From Emticicia fluvialis (GTDB lineage: Bacteria; Bacteroidota; Bacteroidia; Cytophagales; Spirosomataceae), in assembly GCF_024793945.1 (NCBI RefSeq), contig NZ_JANUSD010000026.1, positions 1 through 36,063 of the forward strand: DNA of 36,063 bases, written 5' to 3'. The position numbers and the translations under genes were made by a program. Below the pieces are notes generated by a model. It was not told where the DNA came from, made no database searches, and saw only the letters and a program-made list of their open reading frames with translations. Of this stretch, positions 16,482-25,456 are shown piece after piece (the first letter of the stretch is position 1; the number at the start of each line of letters is the position of its first letter).

Positions 16482-16721
16482 AAGATGCTTTTTTATGTTA
16501 GTAAATTGATAATTCTTCGTAAAGATTGCCATTCAGAACCAGGTTGAATTAAGGTGGCAAGGGCCATTTTGATATGGATTTTACATATTTACGGCCTTTA
16601 TTATTTATGAATTGAAGAAAAAAAACAATATGATTTTTAACAAGTGATATTTATTTATTGGCCTGTTTCAGGTAGTTTTTTTGCAGTTTCGTATGTTTTG
16701 ACAAAAATCAAGGAATTTTTT

Positions 16722-17941
16722 GGCAGAGTCCCCTTGCCTCGTTTCAGGCACGCACACGCGGGAGACTCCGCCTGGAAATGAATTCCCCATACCCCTGTGT
16801 CAGAGTCCCCTTGCCTCGCCTTAGGCACGCACACGCGGGAGACTCCGCCGCGGCATAAATGGATACCAAACGGCAGGGGTTCATAATTTTGGCAGGGTAT
16901 CAGCAGCATCTCCCGTGTGCATTGGCATTGTGAAAAGCAAGGGGACTCTGCGTTGGTTTCACCTAATAAAACAACCTAACCTCAGTACCCCTGCGACAGA
17001 GTCCCCTTGCCTGGCTATTGGCACTCACACTCGGGAGACTCTGTCGGGACATGAAGAGTCCCCGTGCCTGGCTATTGGCACTCACACTCGGGAGACTCCG
17101 CCGCAACATAAATGGATACCAAACGGCAGGGGTTCATAATTTTGGCAGGGTATAAGCAGGGTCTCCCGTGTGCATAGGCATTGCGACAAGCAAGGGGACT
17201 CTGCGTTGGTTCCATTCTAGTAAAACCACCAAACCTCAATACCCCAGCGACAGAGTCCCCTTGCCTGGCTATTGGCACGCACACGCGGGAGACTCTGTCG
17301 GGACATGAGGTCCCTTTCATTCTGCCCTGTGGGGGTTCAAAATTTTGAATCTACTTAGCGAAACGTGGATGGTTGAGTTCTTAGCAGCGTCTCCCGTGTG
17401 CATAGGCATTGCGACAAGCAAGGGGACTCTGCGTTGGTTCCATCCTAATAAAACCACTAAACCTCAATACCCCTGCGACAGAGTCCCCTTGCCTGGCTAA
17501 TGGCACTCACACTCGGGAGACTCTGTCGGGACATGAAAATGGAGTTTTGAAGCGTGTGTAGGTAAATAGGCAAAGAGTGAAAAGAAAATCAAGCGTATCA
17601 GCAGAGTCTCCCGTGTGCATAGGCATTGGGACAAGCAAGGGGACTCTGCGTTGGTTCCATCCTAATAAAACCACTAAACCTCAATACCCCTGCGGCAGAG
17701 TCCCCTTGCCTCGCTATTTGCACTTACACGCGGGAGACTCCGCCGCGACATAAATGGATACCAAACGGTAAGGGTTCAAAATTTTGGCAGGGTATAAGCA
17801 GGGTCTCCCGTGTGCATAGGCATTGCGACAAGCAAGGGGACTCTGCGTTGGTTCCATTCTAATAAAACCACCAAACCTCAATACCCCTGCGGCAGAGTCC
17901 CCTTGCCTCGCTTCAGGCACGCACAATCAGGAGACTCCGCC
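16722..17941. repeat. array of 13 palindromic 47-51 bp units with conserved spacers
   Basis: Each unit starts GGCAGAGTCCCC (or GACAGAGTCCCC) and ends GGGAGACTC(T/C)G(C/T)C, an imperfect palindrome with a smaller TGCC...GGCA stem inside. Forward copies begin at 16722, 16800, 16995, 17053, 17249, 17477, 17694 and 17891. Reverse copies begin at 16903, 17156, 17384, 17601 and 17798. Reverse-to-forward spacers (about 42 bp, GTTGGTTCCATCCTAATAAA... to ...AATACCCCTGCG) are nearly identical. Forward-to-reverse spacers come in one conserved form (AAATGGATACCAAACGG...) and a few variable ones. Outer-stem changes are compensatory (GGC/GCC versus GAC/GTC). Open frames here merely follow the repeats. It resembles BIME-like REP clusters; no tyrosine transposase of the RAYT type is in the window. 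Confidence 0.85.
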
Positions 17942-17968
17942 GCAACATATATGGATACCAAACGGTAA

Positions 17969-17988
17969 GGGTTCAAAATTTTGAACCC
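17969..17988. repeat. 20-bp perfect palindrome closing the array
   Basis: GGGTTCAAAATTTTGAACCC, immediately after the last array unit and its truncated spacer. Inside the array the same left half is instead joined to a reverse unit, so this may be an array boundary. Confidence 0.55.
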
Positions 17989-18106
17989 CTAAAGAGCAAT
18001 AACAATCATGAATCTCCAGTGAAATACCATAATCTCTTTTGTTTTTAACTCTCTGCCCAACGCCCTATACTTCTTACCCCGTACCCTCTTCAAATATTTC
18101 CTTTTC

Positions 18107-18139
18107 CTTGCACCTCATTCATTTCTTTTCTTATATTTG
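18107..18139 (+). promoter_or_regulatory. promoter of the TonB-dependent receptor gene
   Basis: The -7 box TATATTTG (18132-18139) matches the Bacteroidota consensus TAnnTTTG exactly and is followed by C. A TTG at 18108-18110 lies 21 bp upstream as a -33 element. This gives an untranslated leader of about 40 bases before the ATG at 18185. Confidence 0.6.
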
Positions 18140-18184
18140 CGGCTTATTTATAATTAGTCTAAATACAATTACAACAAACTTATA

Positions 18185-20533
18185 ATGTCTACACCTTTTT
18201 TTAACCATTACAGACGCCACATTTTTTTGTTTTCGGGCGCATTATTTCTGTTATTGATCGCCATTGGCGCATCAGCACAACAAATCCGCATTCAGGTAAA
18301 AGATACCCGAAAGGAGGCCGTACCCGGCGCCACCGTGATTCTGAATCAAAAAGCAATTGGCCTTACCGACGCTACAGGGTTTTATCAGTCGAACACAACA
18401 CTTAGTCCCAACAACGTGCTCGAGATTAGAGCCATCGGCTATGAAACCTACAAAACATCCTTCAGTGCCGATACCCCCGGCAGTATTTTTCAAATTGTTT
18501 TGCAATACAGCCAGAAGAGCCTGTCTGAAGTGGTAGTAACTGCTGGCCGTAAGCCTGAGCATATTTCAACCATTCCGTCGTCTATTACTATTCTTTCCCG
18601 CCGTGATATAGAAGCCCAGAGCAATATCACAACCGACATTTCAAGCGTGTTGGGCTTTACGGTACCGGGCCTGGGGGTGTCTACCAATAAGGCGGTTAAC
18701 TCAGGCCAGACACTCCGCGGCCGTGCGGTATTGGTGCTGATAGACGGTATTCCGCAATCTACGCCGTTAATGAACGGCTCGCGCGACATCCGCACCATCA
18801 ATCCGGCCGTTATTGAGCGTGTAGAGGTTATCAAAGGCGCTACGTCTATCTACGGAAATGGCTCTGGCGGAGGTATTATCAACTACATAACCAGGAAAAG
18901 CGAAGGCGATACCCCACTAACGGGCGAAAGCAGCGTGGGGGTTTCATTGAATCCGTTCAGCTCCAATGGTACGTTGGGCTACCGGGCCTCGCAATATCTG
19001 GGCGGTAAAAAGGGCAAATGGGGCTATAGTGTGGCCGGCTCGGCCGAATACATAGGCCTGCAAAGAGATGGCGAGGGGATTCCTTTAGGACAAACCGACG
19101 GCCTTTCTAACTCTTACCAGTACAATGCTTTTGCCAAAGTAAGTTACGACATCAACGCGCTTTCGTCTGTCAGCGCTTTTTACAATTATTTCAATAGCAC
19201 GCAGCACACCAAATACATCAGCAAAGACGGGGTGTACGGCCAGACACCCACTATTGGTGTGGAGGGAACCGACCCCGGCAAACCCGCAGGGACACCCTTC
19301 AACCATAACGCACTGGTAACCTACACCCGCAGAAACCTGTTTGGCAAAACCCAGATGGATGCCTCCGTATATATCAACTCGTTCAGCTCCATGAATCGCT
19401 ACGTTAGCACCGGAACCGCCTGGTATGGCCCGGGGCAAACCATGATCAATTCTAAGAAGAAAGGCTTGCGCATTAATCTTAACACCCCATTTGTAATTGG
19501 TAAAATGCCTGCTGAAATTACTTACGGACTAGACCTGCTGAACGACATCACCAATCAGGATCTGGTAGATGGCCGGGTGTATATTCCGAATATGGACATG
19601 GTGAATCTGGCGCCTTATGCCCAGTTGAAAGTAGATATTGTTAATAACCTGATTCTGAAAGGAGGGGTGCGCTACGAAAACGCCACCGTAACCATCAACG
19701 ATTTCAACACCATTGCCACCGGCCCCAACAATGCCGGAAGCGTAGCCGTTAAAGGGGGAAAGATACCCTATAACGCCACCATGTTTAATGCTGGTTTGCG
19801 CTATGCCCGTTCAGACTTCTTCAATCCGTTTGTGAGTTTCTCGCAGGGCTTTGCCATTAATGAGCTGGGGCGCATTATCCGCCGGGCAACCGCCAACACC
19901 ATTGAAAGCATGGAAACAGACCCCATCATCACCAATAACTATGAGGTGGGTTTTTCGAGCCGCATCAAAGGCTTCAACTTTTCGGCGGCGTATTACATTA
20001 GTACATCTGACCTCGGCGCTAATCTGGTAGATGTAGGCGGGTATCTGCTTCCGCAGCGCGAGCCTGAAAGGGTATATGGTTATGAAGTAGCCGCCGACCT
20101 GCGCCTGACCAACCAACTGAAACTAGGAGGTACCTACGCCTTTGTAGAGGGCAAGGCTATTTTTGAAGACGGCAGCAAAAAATACCTGAGCAGTGCCAGA
20201 ATTGCCCCGCCTAAGGCAACAGGCTTTTTGTATTACACACCTGTCAGCAAACTCAACCTGCAGTTTTACTGGGTATATGTAGGCGACCGCGACCGCTTCC
20301 AGAAGCAGGCTAACGGTAAGTACCTGAATGGCGAAGGCCCTATTATCGGGTATCATTTGTTTAACCTGGCGGGTACTTATAATCTCAACCAAAAACTCAG
20401 CTTTAGCCTGGGGGTAGAAAACCTGTTTAACAATGTGTATTTTAACCCTGCCAGCCTTTATCCGGGCTTAAACGCCAATTATGTAAGGGGTAACGGCACA
20501 CAGCTGAACATCAACACCCGCTTCAGATTCTGA
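18185..20533 (+). CDS. TonB-dependent receptor, probably siderophore/iron
   Basis: 782 residues. The signal peptide covers about 1-31 (LLLIAIGASAQ). A carboxypeptidase-regulatory-like beta domain follows at 33-112 (VKDTRKEAVPGATVILN). SEVVVTAGR at 114 leads into the plug (about 120-235), with LRGRAVLVLIDGIPQ and IERVEVIKGATSIYGNGSGGGIINYITR. The remaining 540 residues form the 22-strand outer-membrane barrel, ending in the classic VENLFNNVYF box and a terminal aromatic residue (RFRF). It imports a ligand across the outer membrane using TonB energy. The immediate downstream PepSY membrane protein, a frequent partner of ferric-siderophore receptors, and the single-protein architecture without a SusD partner point to iron-siderophore rather than glycan uptake. 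The exact ligand is unknown. Confidence 0.9.
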   Translation: MSTPFFNHYRRHIFLFSGALFLLLIAIGASAQQIRIQVKDTRKEAVPGATVILNQKAIGLTDATGFYQSNTTLSPNNVLEIRAIGYETYKTSFSADTPGSIFQIVLQYSQKSLSEVVVTAGRKPEHISTIPSSITILSRRDIEAQSNITTDISSVLGFTVPGLGVSTNKAVNSGQTLRGRAVLVLIDGIPQSTPLMNGSRDIRTINPAVIERVEVIKGATSIYGNGSGGGIINYITRKSEGDTPLTGESSVGVSLNPFSSNGTLGYRASQYLGGKKGKWGYSVAGSAEYIGLQRDGEGIPLGQTDGLSNSYQYNAFAKVSYDINALSSVSAFYNYFNSTQHTKYISKDGVYGQTPTIGVEGTDPGKPAGTPFNHNALVTYTRRNLFGKTQMDASVYINSFSSMNRYVSTGTAWYGPGQTMINSKKKGLRINLNTPFVIGKMPAEITYGLDLLNDITNQDLVDGRVYIPNMDMVNLAPYAQLKVDIVNNLILKGGVRYENATVTINDFNTIATGPNNAGSVAVKGGKIPYNATMFNAGLRYARSDFFNPFVSFSQGFAINELGRIIRRATANTIESMETDPIITNNYEVGFSSRIKGFNFSAAYYISTSDLGANLVDVGGYLLPQREPERVYGYEVAADLRLTNQLKLGGTYAFVEGKAIFEDGSKKYLSSARIAPPKATGFLYYTPVSKLNLQFYWVYVGDRDRFQKQANGKYLNGEGPIIGYHLFNLAGTYNLNQKLSFSLGVENLFNNVYFNPASLYPGLNANYVRGNGTQLNINTRFRF

Positions 20534-20577
20534 TAACAGTTTTTTATATCGGGTCAATCTCAATTAAGCATCATCTT

Positions 20578-20603
20578 GCTCCGGCGGCAGCCGCTACCGG
20601 AGC
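20578..20603 (+). other. nested hairpin between the receptor and PepSY genes
   Basis: Outer stem GCTCCGG/CCGGAGC with an inner CGGC/GCCG stem, 45 bp after the receptor stop and 40 bp before the PepSY start. There is no T run, so it is more likely an RNA-processing or stabilising structure in a shared transcript, or a dispersed palindrome, than a full terminator. Confidence 0.4.
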
Positions 20604-20642
20604 GGGTATGCACCCTTTGCAGTTATTTATAATTACCTTTTT

Positions 20643-21815
20643 ATGAAAGCATTTTTTCTCTGGTTGCACAAATGGCTTGGCCTTATAACCGGTATGGTAG
20701 TTTTTATTGTCAGCATTACCGGCTGTATTTACGTATTTCACGACGACCTGAAGCTATGGGTATACCCCCAAAAGTATTACCTGCACCAAACCGCGCCCAA
20801 CCCCAAGCCTTTGCCTTTAACCACCCTGCTGCAAAAGGCACAGGCAGGCCTGCAAGCCGGAGAGAAAATATCAAGGGTAGACCTATACCCCGATGCCGGA
20901 AGAACCTGGGTGTTCAGAGTAAACAAAACCAATGACAAAGCCTTTGGCTATTATAACTACCAGCAATATTATAAAAGGGTGTTTATGAACCCGTATACAG
21001 GGGCCATACAGGCCGTTGAAGATACCAGAAAAGAGTTTTTTCAGGTTGTGTTGCAATTGCACCTCAATTTGCTGCTGGGTAAGAAAATCGGGCATCCGGT
21101 GGTGGGTTATTCTACGGCCGTTTTTGTGGTGCTGCTGCTGACGGGTCTGGTGTTGTGGTGGCCTAAAAAATGGAACCGCGCTACCGTGAAACAAGGTTTA
21201 TGGCTTAATTTCAGCTACCGCTGGAAACGCCTCAACCACGACCTCCACAATGTGCTGGGCTTTTACAGCCTTGTTTTTGCTTTTATCATAAGTGTAACGG
21301 GGCTGGTGTTTGCTTTCCCCGGCTTTAAAACGTTTTATACCGATACGCTGAACAAACTCGGAAGCGTGGCAAAAGCTAAAAAAGACTTTGTGCCTGTGCC
21401 ACAACCCTTGAACAAAACGCTAGACAACGCCTTGATTTATGCCTTGCAGACCTACCCCAAGGCCGACATGATGTCAATCAGGCTGCGCGACTCTACCGAA
21501 AAAACACATGATATACAGATAAGGCTGAACAAAGACCGCAGCGGGGTTTTCAGATGGCTGTACTTTAACCAGTCGGACGGGCAAATCAAGCAGCTGAAAT
21601 CAAATGAAAACCAGGCACCCGGCGATAAAATGGCCTCGCTCAACTTTGATTTACACATAGGCGCCATAGGCGGGCTGCCCACCAAAATTCTGGCATTTGT
21701 AGTCTCTCTCATTTGCGCCTCCCTGCCCGTTACCGGTTTCATAATCTGGCTGAATAAAGAGAAAAGCAGTGCAAAGAAAGGTAAAAAAAAGAGCAAAAAG
21801 ATGGCGGTTAGTTAA
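20643..21815 (+). CDS. PepSY-associated transmembrane protein
   Basis: 390 residues of the PepSY-TM family. The N-terminal helix (about 12-32) has the family start LHKWLGLITGMVVFIVSITG. Two PepSY-type periplasmic regions and further helices lie at about 145-170 (VVGYSTAVFVVLLLTGLVLWW), 195-225 (WKRLNHDLHNVLGFYSL) and 345-370. The tail is strongly basic (KKGKKKSKKMAVS). Conserved histidines near the helix ends (LHKWLG, LNHDLHNVLG, DLHIG) are the likely heme ligands in this family, some members of which act in ferric-siderophore reduction. It follows the TonB receptor on the same strand after 109 bp, so the pair probably forms an iron-uptake unit. An intrinsic terminator follows. Confidence 0.88.
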   Translation: MKAFFLWLHKWLGLITGMVVFIVSITGCIYVFHDDLKLWVYPQKYYLHQTAPNPKPLPLTTLLQKAQAGLQAGEKISRVDLYPDAGRTWVFRVNKTNDKAFGYYNYQQYYKRVFMNPYTGAIQAVEDTRKEFFQVVLQLHLNLLLGKKIGHPVVGYSTAVFVVLLLTGLVLWWPKKWNRATVKQGLWLNFSYRWKRLNHDLHNVLGFYSLVFAFIISVTGLVFAFPGFKTFYTDTLNKLGSVAKAKKDFVPVPQPLNKTLDNALIYALQTYPKADMMSIRLRDSTEKTHDIQIRLNKDRSGVFRWLYFNQSDGQIKQLKSNENQAPGDKMASLNFDLHIGAIGGLPTKILAFVVSLICASLPVTGFIIWLNKEKSSAKKGKKKSKKMAVS

Positions 21816-21832
21816 GGTTGGTGTGTTGTTAT

Positions 21833-21858
21833 AGACAGGGCATTGCCGTGTGTATTCG
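21833..21858. repeat. degenerate copy of the GAGACAGGGCATTGC palindrome
   Basis: AGACAGGGCATTGCCGTGTG keeps one arm of the 29-bp palindrome at 12077 but has lost the other. It lies just after the PepSY gene. Confidence 0.4.
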
Positions 21859-21881
21859 ATTTATTAATAATAAAACCTTGC

Positions 21882-21908
21882 AAAAATCTCCTGTGTGCGG
21901 AGGTTTTT
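21882..21908 (+). terminator. intrinsic terminator after the PepSY gene
   Basis: AAAAATCTCC and GGAGGTTTTT form a 10-bp stem (one G-U) around a TGTGTGC loop and end in a T run, 67 bp after the PepSY stop. Confidence 0.6.
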
Positions 21909-22055
21909 GATATAAAAGGGGTTTAACATCAGTTAAAGGCTTTAAATAGATTTGTGTAGACCTATAACATGGCTGGGCGGCTCTAAAAGTACCCCAAAAT
22001 AGCAACCCCCTTATAAAAGCAGGGTTTGAAAGCATATTTTTTAATCTTTTAGCTG

Positions 22056-22063
22056 TATATTTG
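22056..22063 (+). promoter_or_regulatory. -7 box before the TTG-started gene at 22082
   Basis: TATATTTG is an exact TAnnTTTG match. The inferred transcript start near 22070 leaves a leader of only about 12 bases before the TTG at 22082. A stop codon in the same frame at 22073 excludes any earlier start. No good -33 element was found. Confidence 0.5.
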
Positions 22064-22081
22064 GGCGGTAAATAAAGTAAT

Positions 22082-22516
22082 TTGGTTCGCCGTATAATCC
22101 ATATCAAGCAACTTTCTGCCGGGCAGGTTTCTCAGGCCCGCAGGTGGGTTATATTCTCTATATTTATCGTTTTCTTTGCCCAAAGCACGCTTACTTTTCT
22201 TTTCTGTTTTTCTGTAAAAAACCCAGACGAGTTCAGCAGGCAAAATGCCAGTATTGAAAAAAAAGTAGCACTGTTTGAAAAAGAACTCCAAAAAAAACTA
22301 CTTGACCTGCTCGATTTCGGGCAGAAACCCACCCAAAAGAAACAAGCCTCGGTAAATCTGGCTTTTTCGTTCAATCTTTTTGTAGAAGACATAGATCTGG
22401 CTGTTAACCCGGCTCAGGGTGTCAATGACTGGCCTCAACGCAACTATGCCTACAAAAACGGTTATTTTCAGGATTTCTACGCCAAAATTATCCATCCTCC
22501 ACAGGTATCGGTATAA
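22082..22516 (+). CDS. hypothetical membrane-anchored protein, TTG start
   Basis: 144 residues, not recognised. A basic N-terminus (VRRIIHIKQL) precedes one membrane helix at about 22-44 (WVIFSIFIVFFAQSTLTFLF). A heptad-like lysine/glutamate-rich helix follows (about 55-80, IEKKVALFEKELQKKLLDLL), then a polar C-terminal domain with aromatic residues (NWP-like and GYFQDFYAKI). The frame contains no ATG. TTG at 22082 is the first usable start and lies just behind a consensus -7 box. It reads in the same direction as the cytochrome operon that begins 83 bp downstream, so it might be its first gene. A hairpin (TGAAGCA-CGTA-TGCTTCA, 22524-22541) lies between them. Confidence 0.6.
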   Translation: MVRRIIHIKQLSAGQVSQARRWVIFSIFIVFFAQSTLTFLFCFSVKNPDEFSRQNASIEKKVALFEKELQKKLLDLLDFGQKPTQKKQASVNLAFSFNLFVEDIDLAVNPAQGVNDWPQRNYAYKNGYFQDFYAKIIHPPQVSV

Positions 22517-22523
22517 ACAATAA

Positions 22524-22541
22524 TGAAGCACGTATGCTTCA
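22524..22541. promoter_or_regulatory. dyad upstream of the cytochrome operon
   Basis: TGAAGCA-CGTA-TGCTTCA, a perfect 7-bp inverted repeat 59-76 bp before the ATG at 22600. It could be a regulator site for the respiratory genes or a short stem-loop after the preceding gene. It sits on the only gap in front of the operon. Confidence 0.35.
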
Positions 22542-22599
22542 CCTGGTCGTCCTGTTTGGCACGGCCTGCATTTTTATTGTCTAATTAAACCGAATCATC

Positions 22600-24030
22600 A
22601 TGGATTTTCCAATATTTCATCTCGATTTCCTCGGAAACCGGGCCTTAATCGCTATTATAGCGGTGCTTCATGCAGTTATTAATCACGCACTGGCAGTTGG
22701 GTTGATGCCCGTTGTGGCCATGCTGGAGTTTAAAGGTTTCAGCCTTTTAAAGACTGACCCGGCTCAGGCCGAAAAGTGGGACAAAACCGCCTACCGGATA
22801 CTTTTCTTTGCATTTCTTATTACTACCACTATTGGCGCCATGACAGGTGTTGGTATCTGGTTTTCGGCTTCGCTGGTAAACCCAGCCTCCATTGGCAGTC
22901 TCATTCGTGTTTTCTTTGGCGCATGGTTTGTTGAATGGATTGTCTTTGTAACTGAAGTAGTGTTGATATTGCTTTATTTTCTTACCTGGAAAAAGCTGCG
23001 GTCAACCATAACCGATAGAGCCAAACACTTGCGCTATGGTATTTTTCTGTCGTTTTTTTCGTGGATAACCATGTCTATCATCGTATCTATTCTTTCTTTT
23101 ATGATGGACACCGGCAACTGGAACGCCAATCGTAGTTTCATTTATGGGTTCCTGAATCCGATATACGTACCGCAGCTGTTATTCCGCACTACGCTGGCCA
23201 TGACAATGGGCGGAATGATAGCCCTGTTTCTGGCTATCATTTTTACCCGTAAAGACCCGGCTTTCCGGGCTGTCATTGTCAGGTTCATTAGTCGCTGGGT
23301 GCTGGTTTGGGCCCCTTTGGCAGCGTTGGGCGCGGCTTTGTATTACTATGTGATTCCTGATAACCTGATTGGAAATTTGCCTGTGGCTATGGGTACTATG
23401 GAGTTTCAGAACTGGTACTCGCAGATAATTAGTATAGTGGGCATAGCTATTGGGCTGGTTATGATAACAGCCAACTGGTCGTTTTTTAAGCCAGCCACGG
23501 TGCCATCGTGGCTGGCGGGGCTTTCAATACTGCTGGTAGTAGTGCTGATGGGCCACTTTGAACGCCTGCGCGAGTTTATCCGCAAACCTTATGTAATTGG
23601 CGAGTATATGTACTCTAATGGTATAAGGGTTGAAGATTACCCCCTTTTGCAGCGAGACGGCGTTCTGAAGCACGCAAACTTTGTGCCTACCAAACAGATA
23701 ACAGCTGGCAACATAACCGAAGCAGGAAGAGACGTATTTATTATTACCTGTAGCCGCTGCCATACAACCAATGGCATGGTAAACCCAATAAAAGGCAAGT
23801 TTACGGCTATGTTTGGCAATAAACCCTGGGATACCGCGCAAATGAAAGCCTACATAAAAAATATGCATCGGGCACGCTATTTTATGCCGCCGTTTCCCGG
23901 CAATAATCAGGAGCTTGAGGCGCTTTGTGTGTTTATTAAAACCCTTCAGCAAGACTACACCCTGCCGGTTGAAGGTTCGCAGAACGGGTTGGGACTCTTA
24001 AAGCCTTCTGAGGTTTCAGCCGGGCAGTAA
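22600..24030 (+). CDS. cytochrome bd-like subunit I fused to a c-type cytochrome domain
   Basis: 476 residues. Residues 1 to about 335 form a multi-helix membrane domain of the cytochrome bd subunit I (CydA) superfamily. The first helix carries histidines H24 and H29 (VLHAVINHALAVGLMP) where CydA has its heme b ligand region, and an acidic helix (FVEWIVFVTEVVLILLYF) resembles the CydA glutamate helix. The long Q-loop of canonical CydA is not evident. Residues 360-465 are a cytochrome c domain with C384-S-R-C387-H388 and a probable axial M429 (RYFMPPFPG), placed in the periplasm. The next gene also ends in a c-type heme domain, so electrons may enter from or leave to c-type carriers rather than only quinol. 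Whether it reduces oxygen is not shown by the sequence. Confidence 0.8.
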   Translation: MDFPIFHLDFLGNRALIAIIAVLHAVINHALAVGLMPVVAMLEFKGFSLLKTDPAQAEKWDKTAYRILFFAFLITTTIGAMTGVGIWFSASLVNPASIGSLIRVFFGAWFVEWIVFVTEVVLILLYFLTWKKLRSTITDRAKHLRYGIFLSFFSWITMSIIVSILSFMMDTGNWNANRSFIYGFLNPIYVPQLLFRTTLAMTMGGMIALFLAIIFTRKDPAFRAVIVRFISRWVLVWAPLAALGAALYYYVIPDNLIGNLPVAMGTMEFQNWYSQIISIVGIAIGLVMITANWSFFKPATVPSWLAGLSILLVVVLMGHFERLREFIRKPYVIGEYMYSNGIRVEDYPLLQRDGVLKHANFVPTKQITAGNITEAGRDVFIITCSRCHTTNGMVNPIKGKFTAMFGNKPWDTAQMKAYIKNMHRARYFMPPFPGNNQELEALCVFIKTLQQDYTLPVEGSQNGLGLLKPSEVSAGQ

Positions 24031-24080
24031 CTTAAATTTTTATGCGCCTTTAATGGCGCTCATTAAATCAGCAATTCATT

Positions 24081-25412
24081 ATGTTTTATTATATATTATT
24101 GCAGGCAGCACCGCAAATAGTGCAGAAAGACCTGCCTCTACCATTGCCGCTACCAGAGTGGCTACTGGTTTTGTTACTGGTTGTATCGTTTCTGGTACAC
24201 ATTCTTTTTATAAATCTAATGGTTGGAGGCTCTGTTCTTGCTCTTTTTTATCAGATACTCGGGCTTCGTAAACCCGACTACGACAAACTGGCCTACTCAG
24301 TTGCCGAAACCATTACAGTCAATAAGTCGCTGGCCATTGTTATGGGCATTGCTCCGCTATTGGTCATTAATACGCTTTATACCACTTATTTTTATACGGC
24401 CAATGCCCTCACCGGCCTGATGTGGATTATGGTTATACCCTTGGTAACTATTGCGTTACTGCTGCTTTATGCGCATAAGTTTTTATGGCAACGGTTACAA
24501 CATAACAAGCTGCTTCATATCAGTTTTCTGGCTACGGCTGTGCTACTTTTTCTTTTTATACCGCTCATTTTTCTTACCAATGTCAATCTCATGATGTTCC
24601 CTGATAAATGGTCGGTTGTTGAGGGGTTCTTTTCAGCATTACTGCTTCCCAATGTTTTTCCACGATACCTGCATTTCCTGAATGCCTGTATGGCAGCTTC
24701 GGGCTTGTTTCTGGTGTGGTACTGGGGGCGGAAAACCTACGATTTCGAGTCCCGCTATCCAACGCTTTCCCGTTTCAGAGTCCGTAAAAATCTGTACACC
24801 ATTACATTTTATGGTTCGCTGATACAGTTTATTATAGGACCCATTATACTTATCACCCTGCCTTCGCAAGGGCTGGCTTCTAATGTGCTGCTGGTGATTC
24901 TGAGTGGTGCGGCGGTAGCCATAGTAGCAATGGTGTGGCTCTGGAAAGAAATTAATGCCGACGAAACCCAATTTGGCAGATATTTTGGCAGGATAGCCAT
25001 TGCCATGAGTATTGTAGTTATATTTATGGGGTCTGGCAGGCAGCTTTACCGTTCTAACGCCCTTAACCCGCACCGCAAGCTGGTAGCTGCCAAAACTGCA
25101 GCTTACGAGAAACTGGTAAAAGAAGCCACTGCCGAAGCCGGTAAAGCTAAGGTGGTTTCAGCAGATGCGCCCAAGCTACCCGGCCAGGATATTTTCAATA
25201 ATAACTGCATAGCCTGCCACCAGGTAGATGAAAAACTGGTAGGCCCCGCCATGAAAGAAGCCGCCGGTATTTATAAGGGAAACAAGGCTGGTTTGGTAAG
25301 CTGGATTAAAAAGCCCGGTAAAAAGCGCGAAGGCCCACCTATGCCACCACAAACCCACCTAACCGACCAACAGGTACAGCAGGTGGCCGAATGGATTCTT
25401 TCTCTTCATTAG
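24081..25412 (+). CDS. membrane protein with C-terminal c-type cytochrome domain, partner of the bd-like subunit
   Basis: 443 residues. Eight to nine membrane helices fill about 25-335 (LLVLLLVVSFLVHILFINLMVGG, LYTTYFYTANALTGLMWIMV and others), with histidines in the first helices (H40 in LVHILF). A charged linker rich in alanine and lysine (about 335-365) leads to a cytochrome c domain with C376-I-A-C379-H380 and probable axial M421 (GPPMPPQTHL). It starts 50 bp after the bd-like subunit gene and is clearly its partner. It takes the place that CydB holds in a normal bd operon but does not look like CydB. The heme c domain must be exported and matured. The alternative is a dehydrogenase-linked membrane cytochrome of unknown acceptor. 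Confidence 0.75.
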   Translation: MFYYILLQAAPQIVQKDLPLPLPLPEWLLVLLLVVSFLVHILFINLMVGGSVLALFYQILGLRKPDYDKLAYSVAETITVNKSLAIVMGIAPLLVINTLYTTYFYTANALTGLMWIMVIPLVTIALLLLYAHKFLWQRLQHNKLLHISFLATAVLLFLFIPLIFLTNVNLMMFPDKWSVVEGFFSALLLPNVFPRYLHFLNACMAASGLFLVWYWGRKTYDFESRYPTLSRFRVRKNLYTITFYGSLIQFIIGPIILITLPSQGLASNVLLVILSGAAVAIVAMVWLWKEINADETQFGRYFGRIAIAMSIVVIFMGSGRQLYRSNALNPHRKLVAAKTAAYEKLVKEATAEAGKAKVVSADAPKLPGQDIFNNNCIACHQVDEKLVGPAMKEAAGIYKGNKAGLVSWIKKPGKKREGPPMPPQTHLTDQQVQQVAEWILSLH

Positions 25413-25456
25413 TATAGAAAAAAGGTTTTTTGCACTTTTTAAACTATGATAGCCTT

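Larger units (their letters stand above)
16482..18184. other. intergenic region dominated by the palindrome array
   Basis: About 1.7 kb with no supportable gene. Outside the array it holds a Fnr-like half-matched dyad (TTGAC-AAAA-ATCAA, 16698-16711) with no gene placed to use it. It also holds the TTCAAAATTTTGAA palindromes at 17336 and 17969 and the promoter of the TonB receptor at the right end. Confidence 0.5.

Noticed and set aside
16698..16711. TTGAC-AAAA-ATCAA, a Fnr-like dyad with one mismatch
   Set aside because: No gene starts nearby in a position to use it; the sequence is AT-rich and borders the array.
16915..17926. Several frames of 70-84 codons with repeated CLAIGTHTRE-like peptides
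   Set aside because: They translate the palindrome array on both strands; the repeated peptides come from the repeated DNA.
16722..17941. Possible CRISPR array
   Set aside because: Repeats alternate in orientation, spacers are conserved rather than unique, and there are no cas genes. This is a palindrome (REP-like) cluster.
22534..22584. 16-codon hydrophobic frame (MLHLVVLFGT...) before the cytochrome operon
   Set aside because: Too short and overlapping a dyad; nothing distinguishes it from chance.
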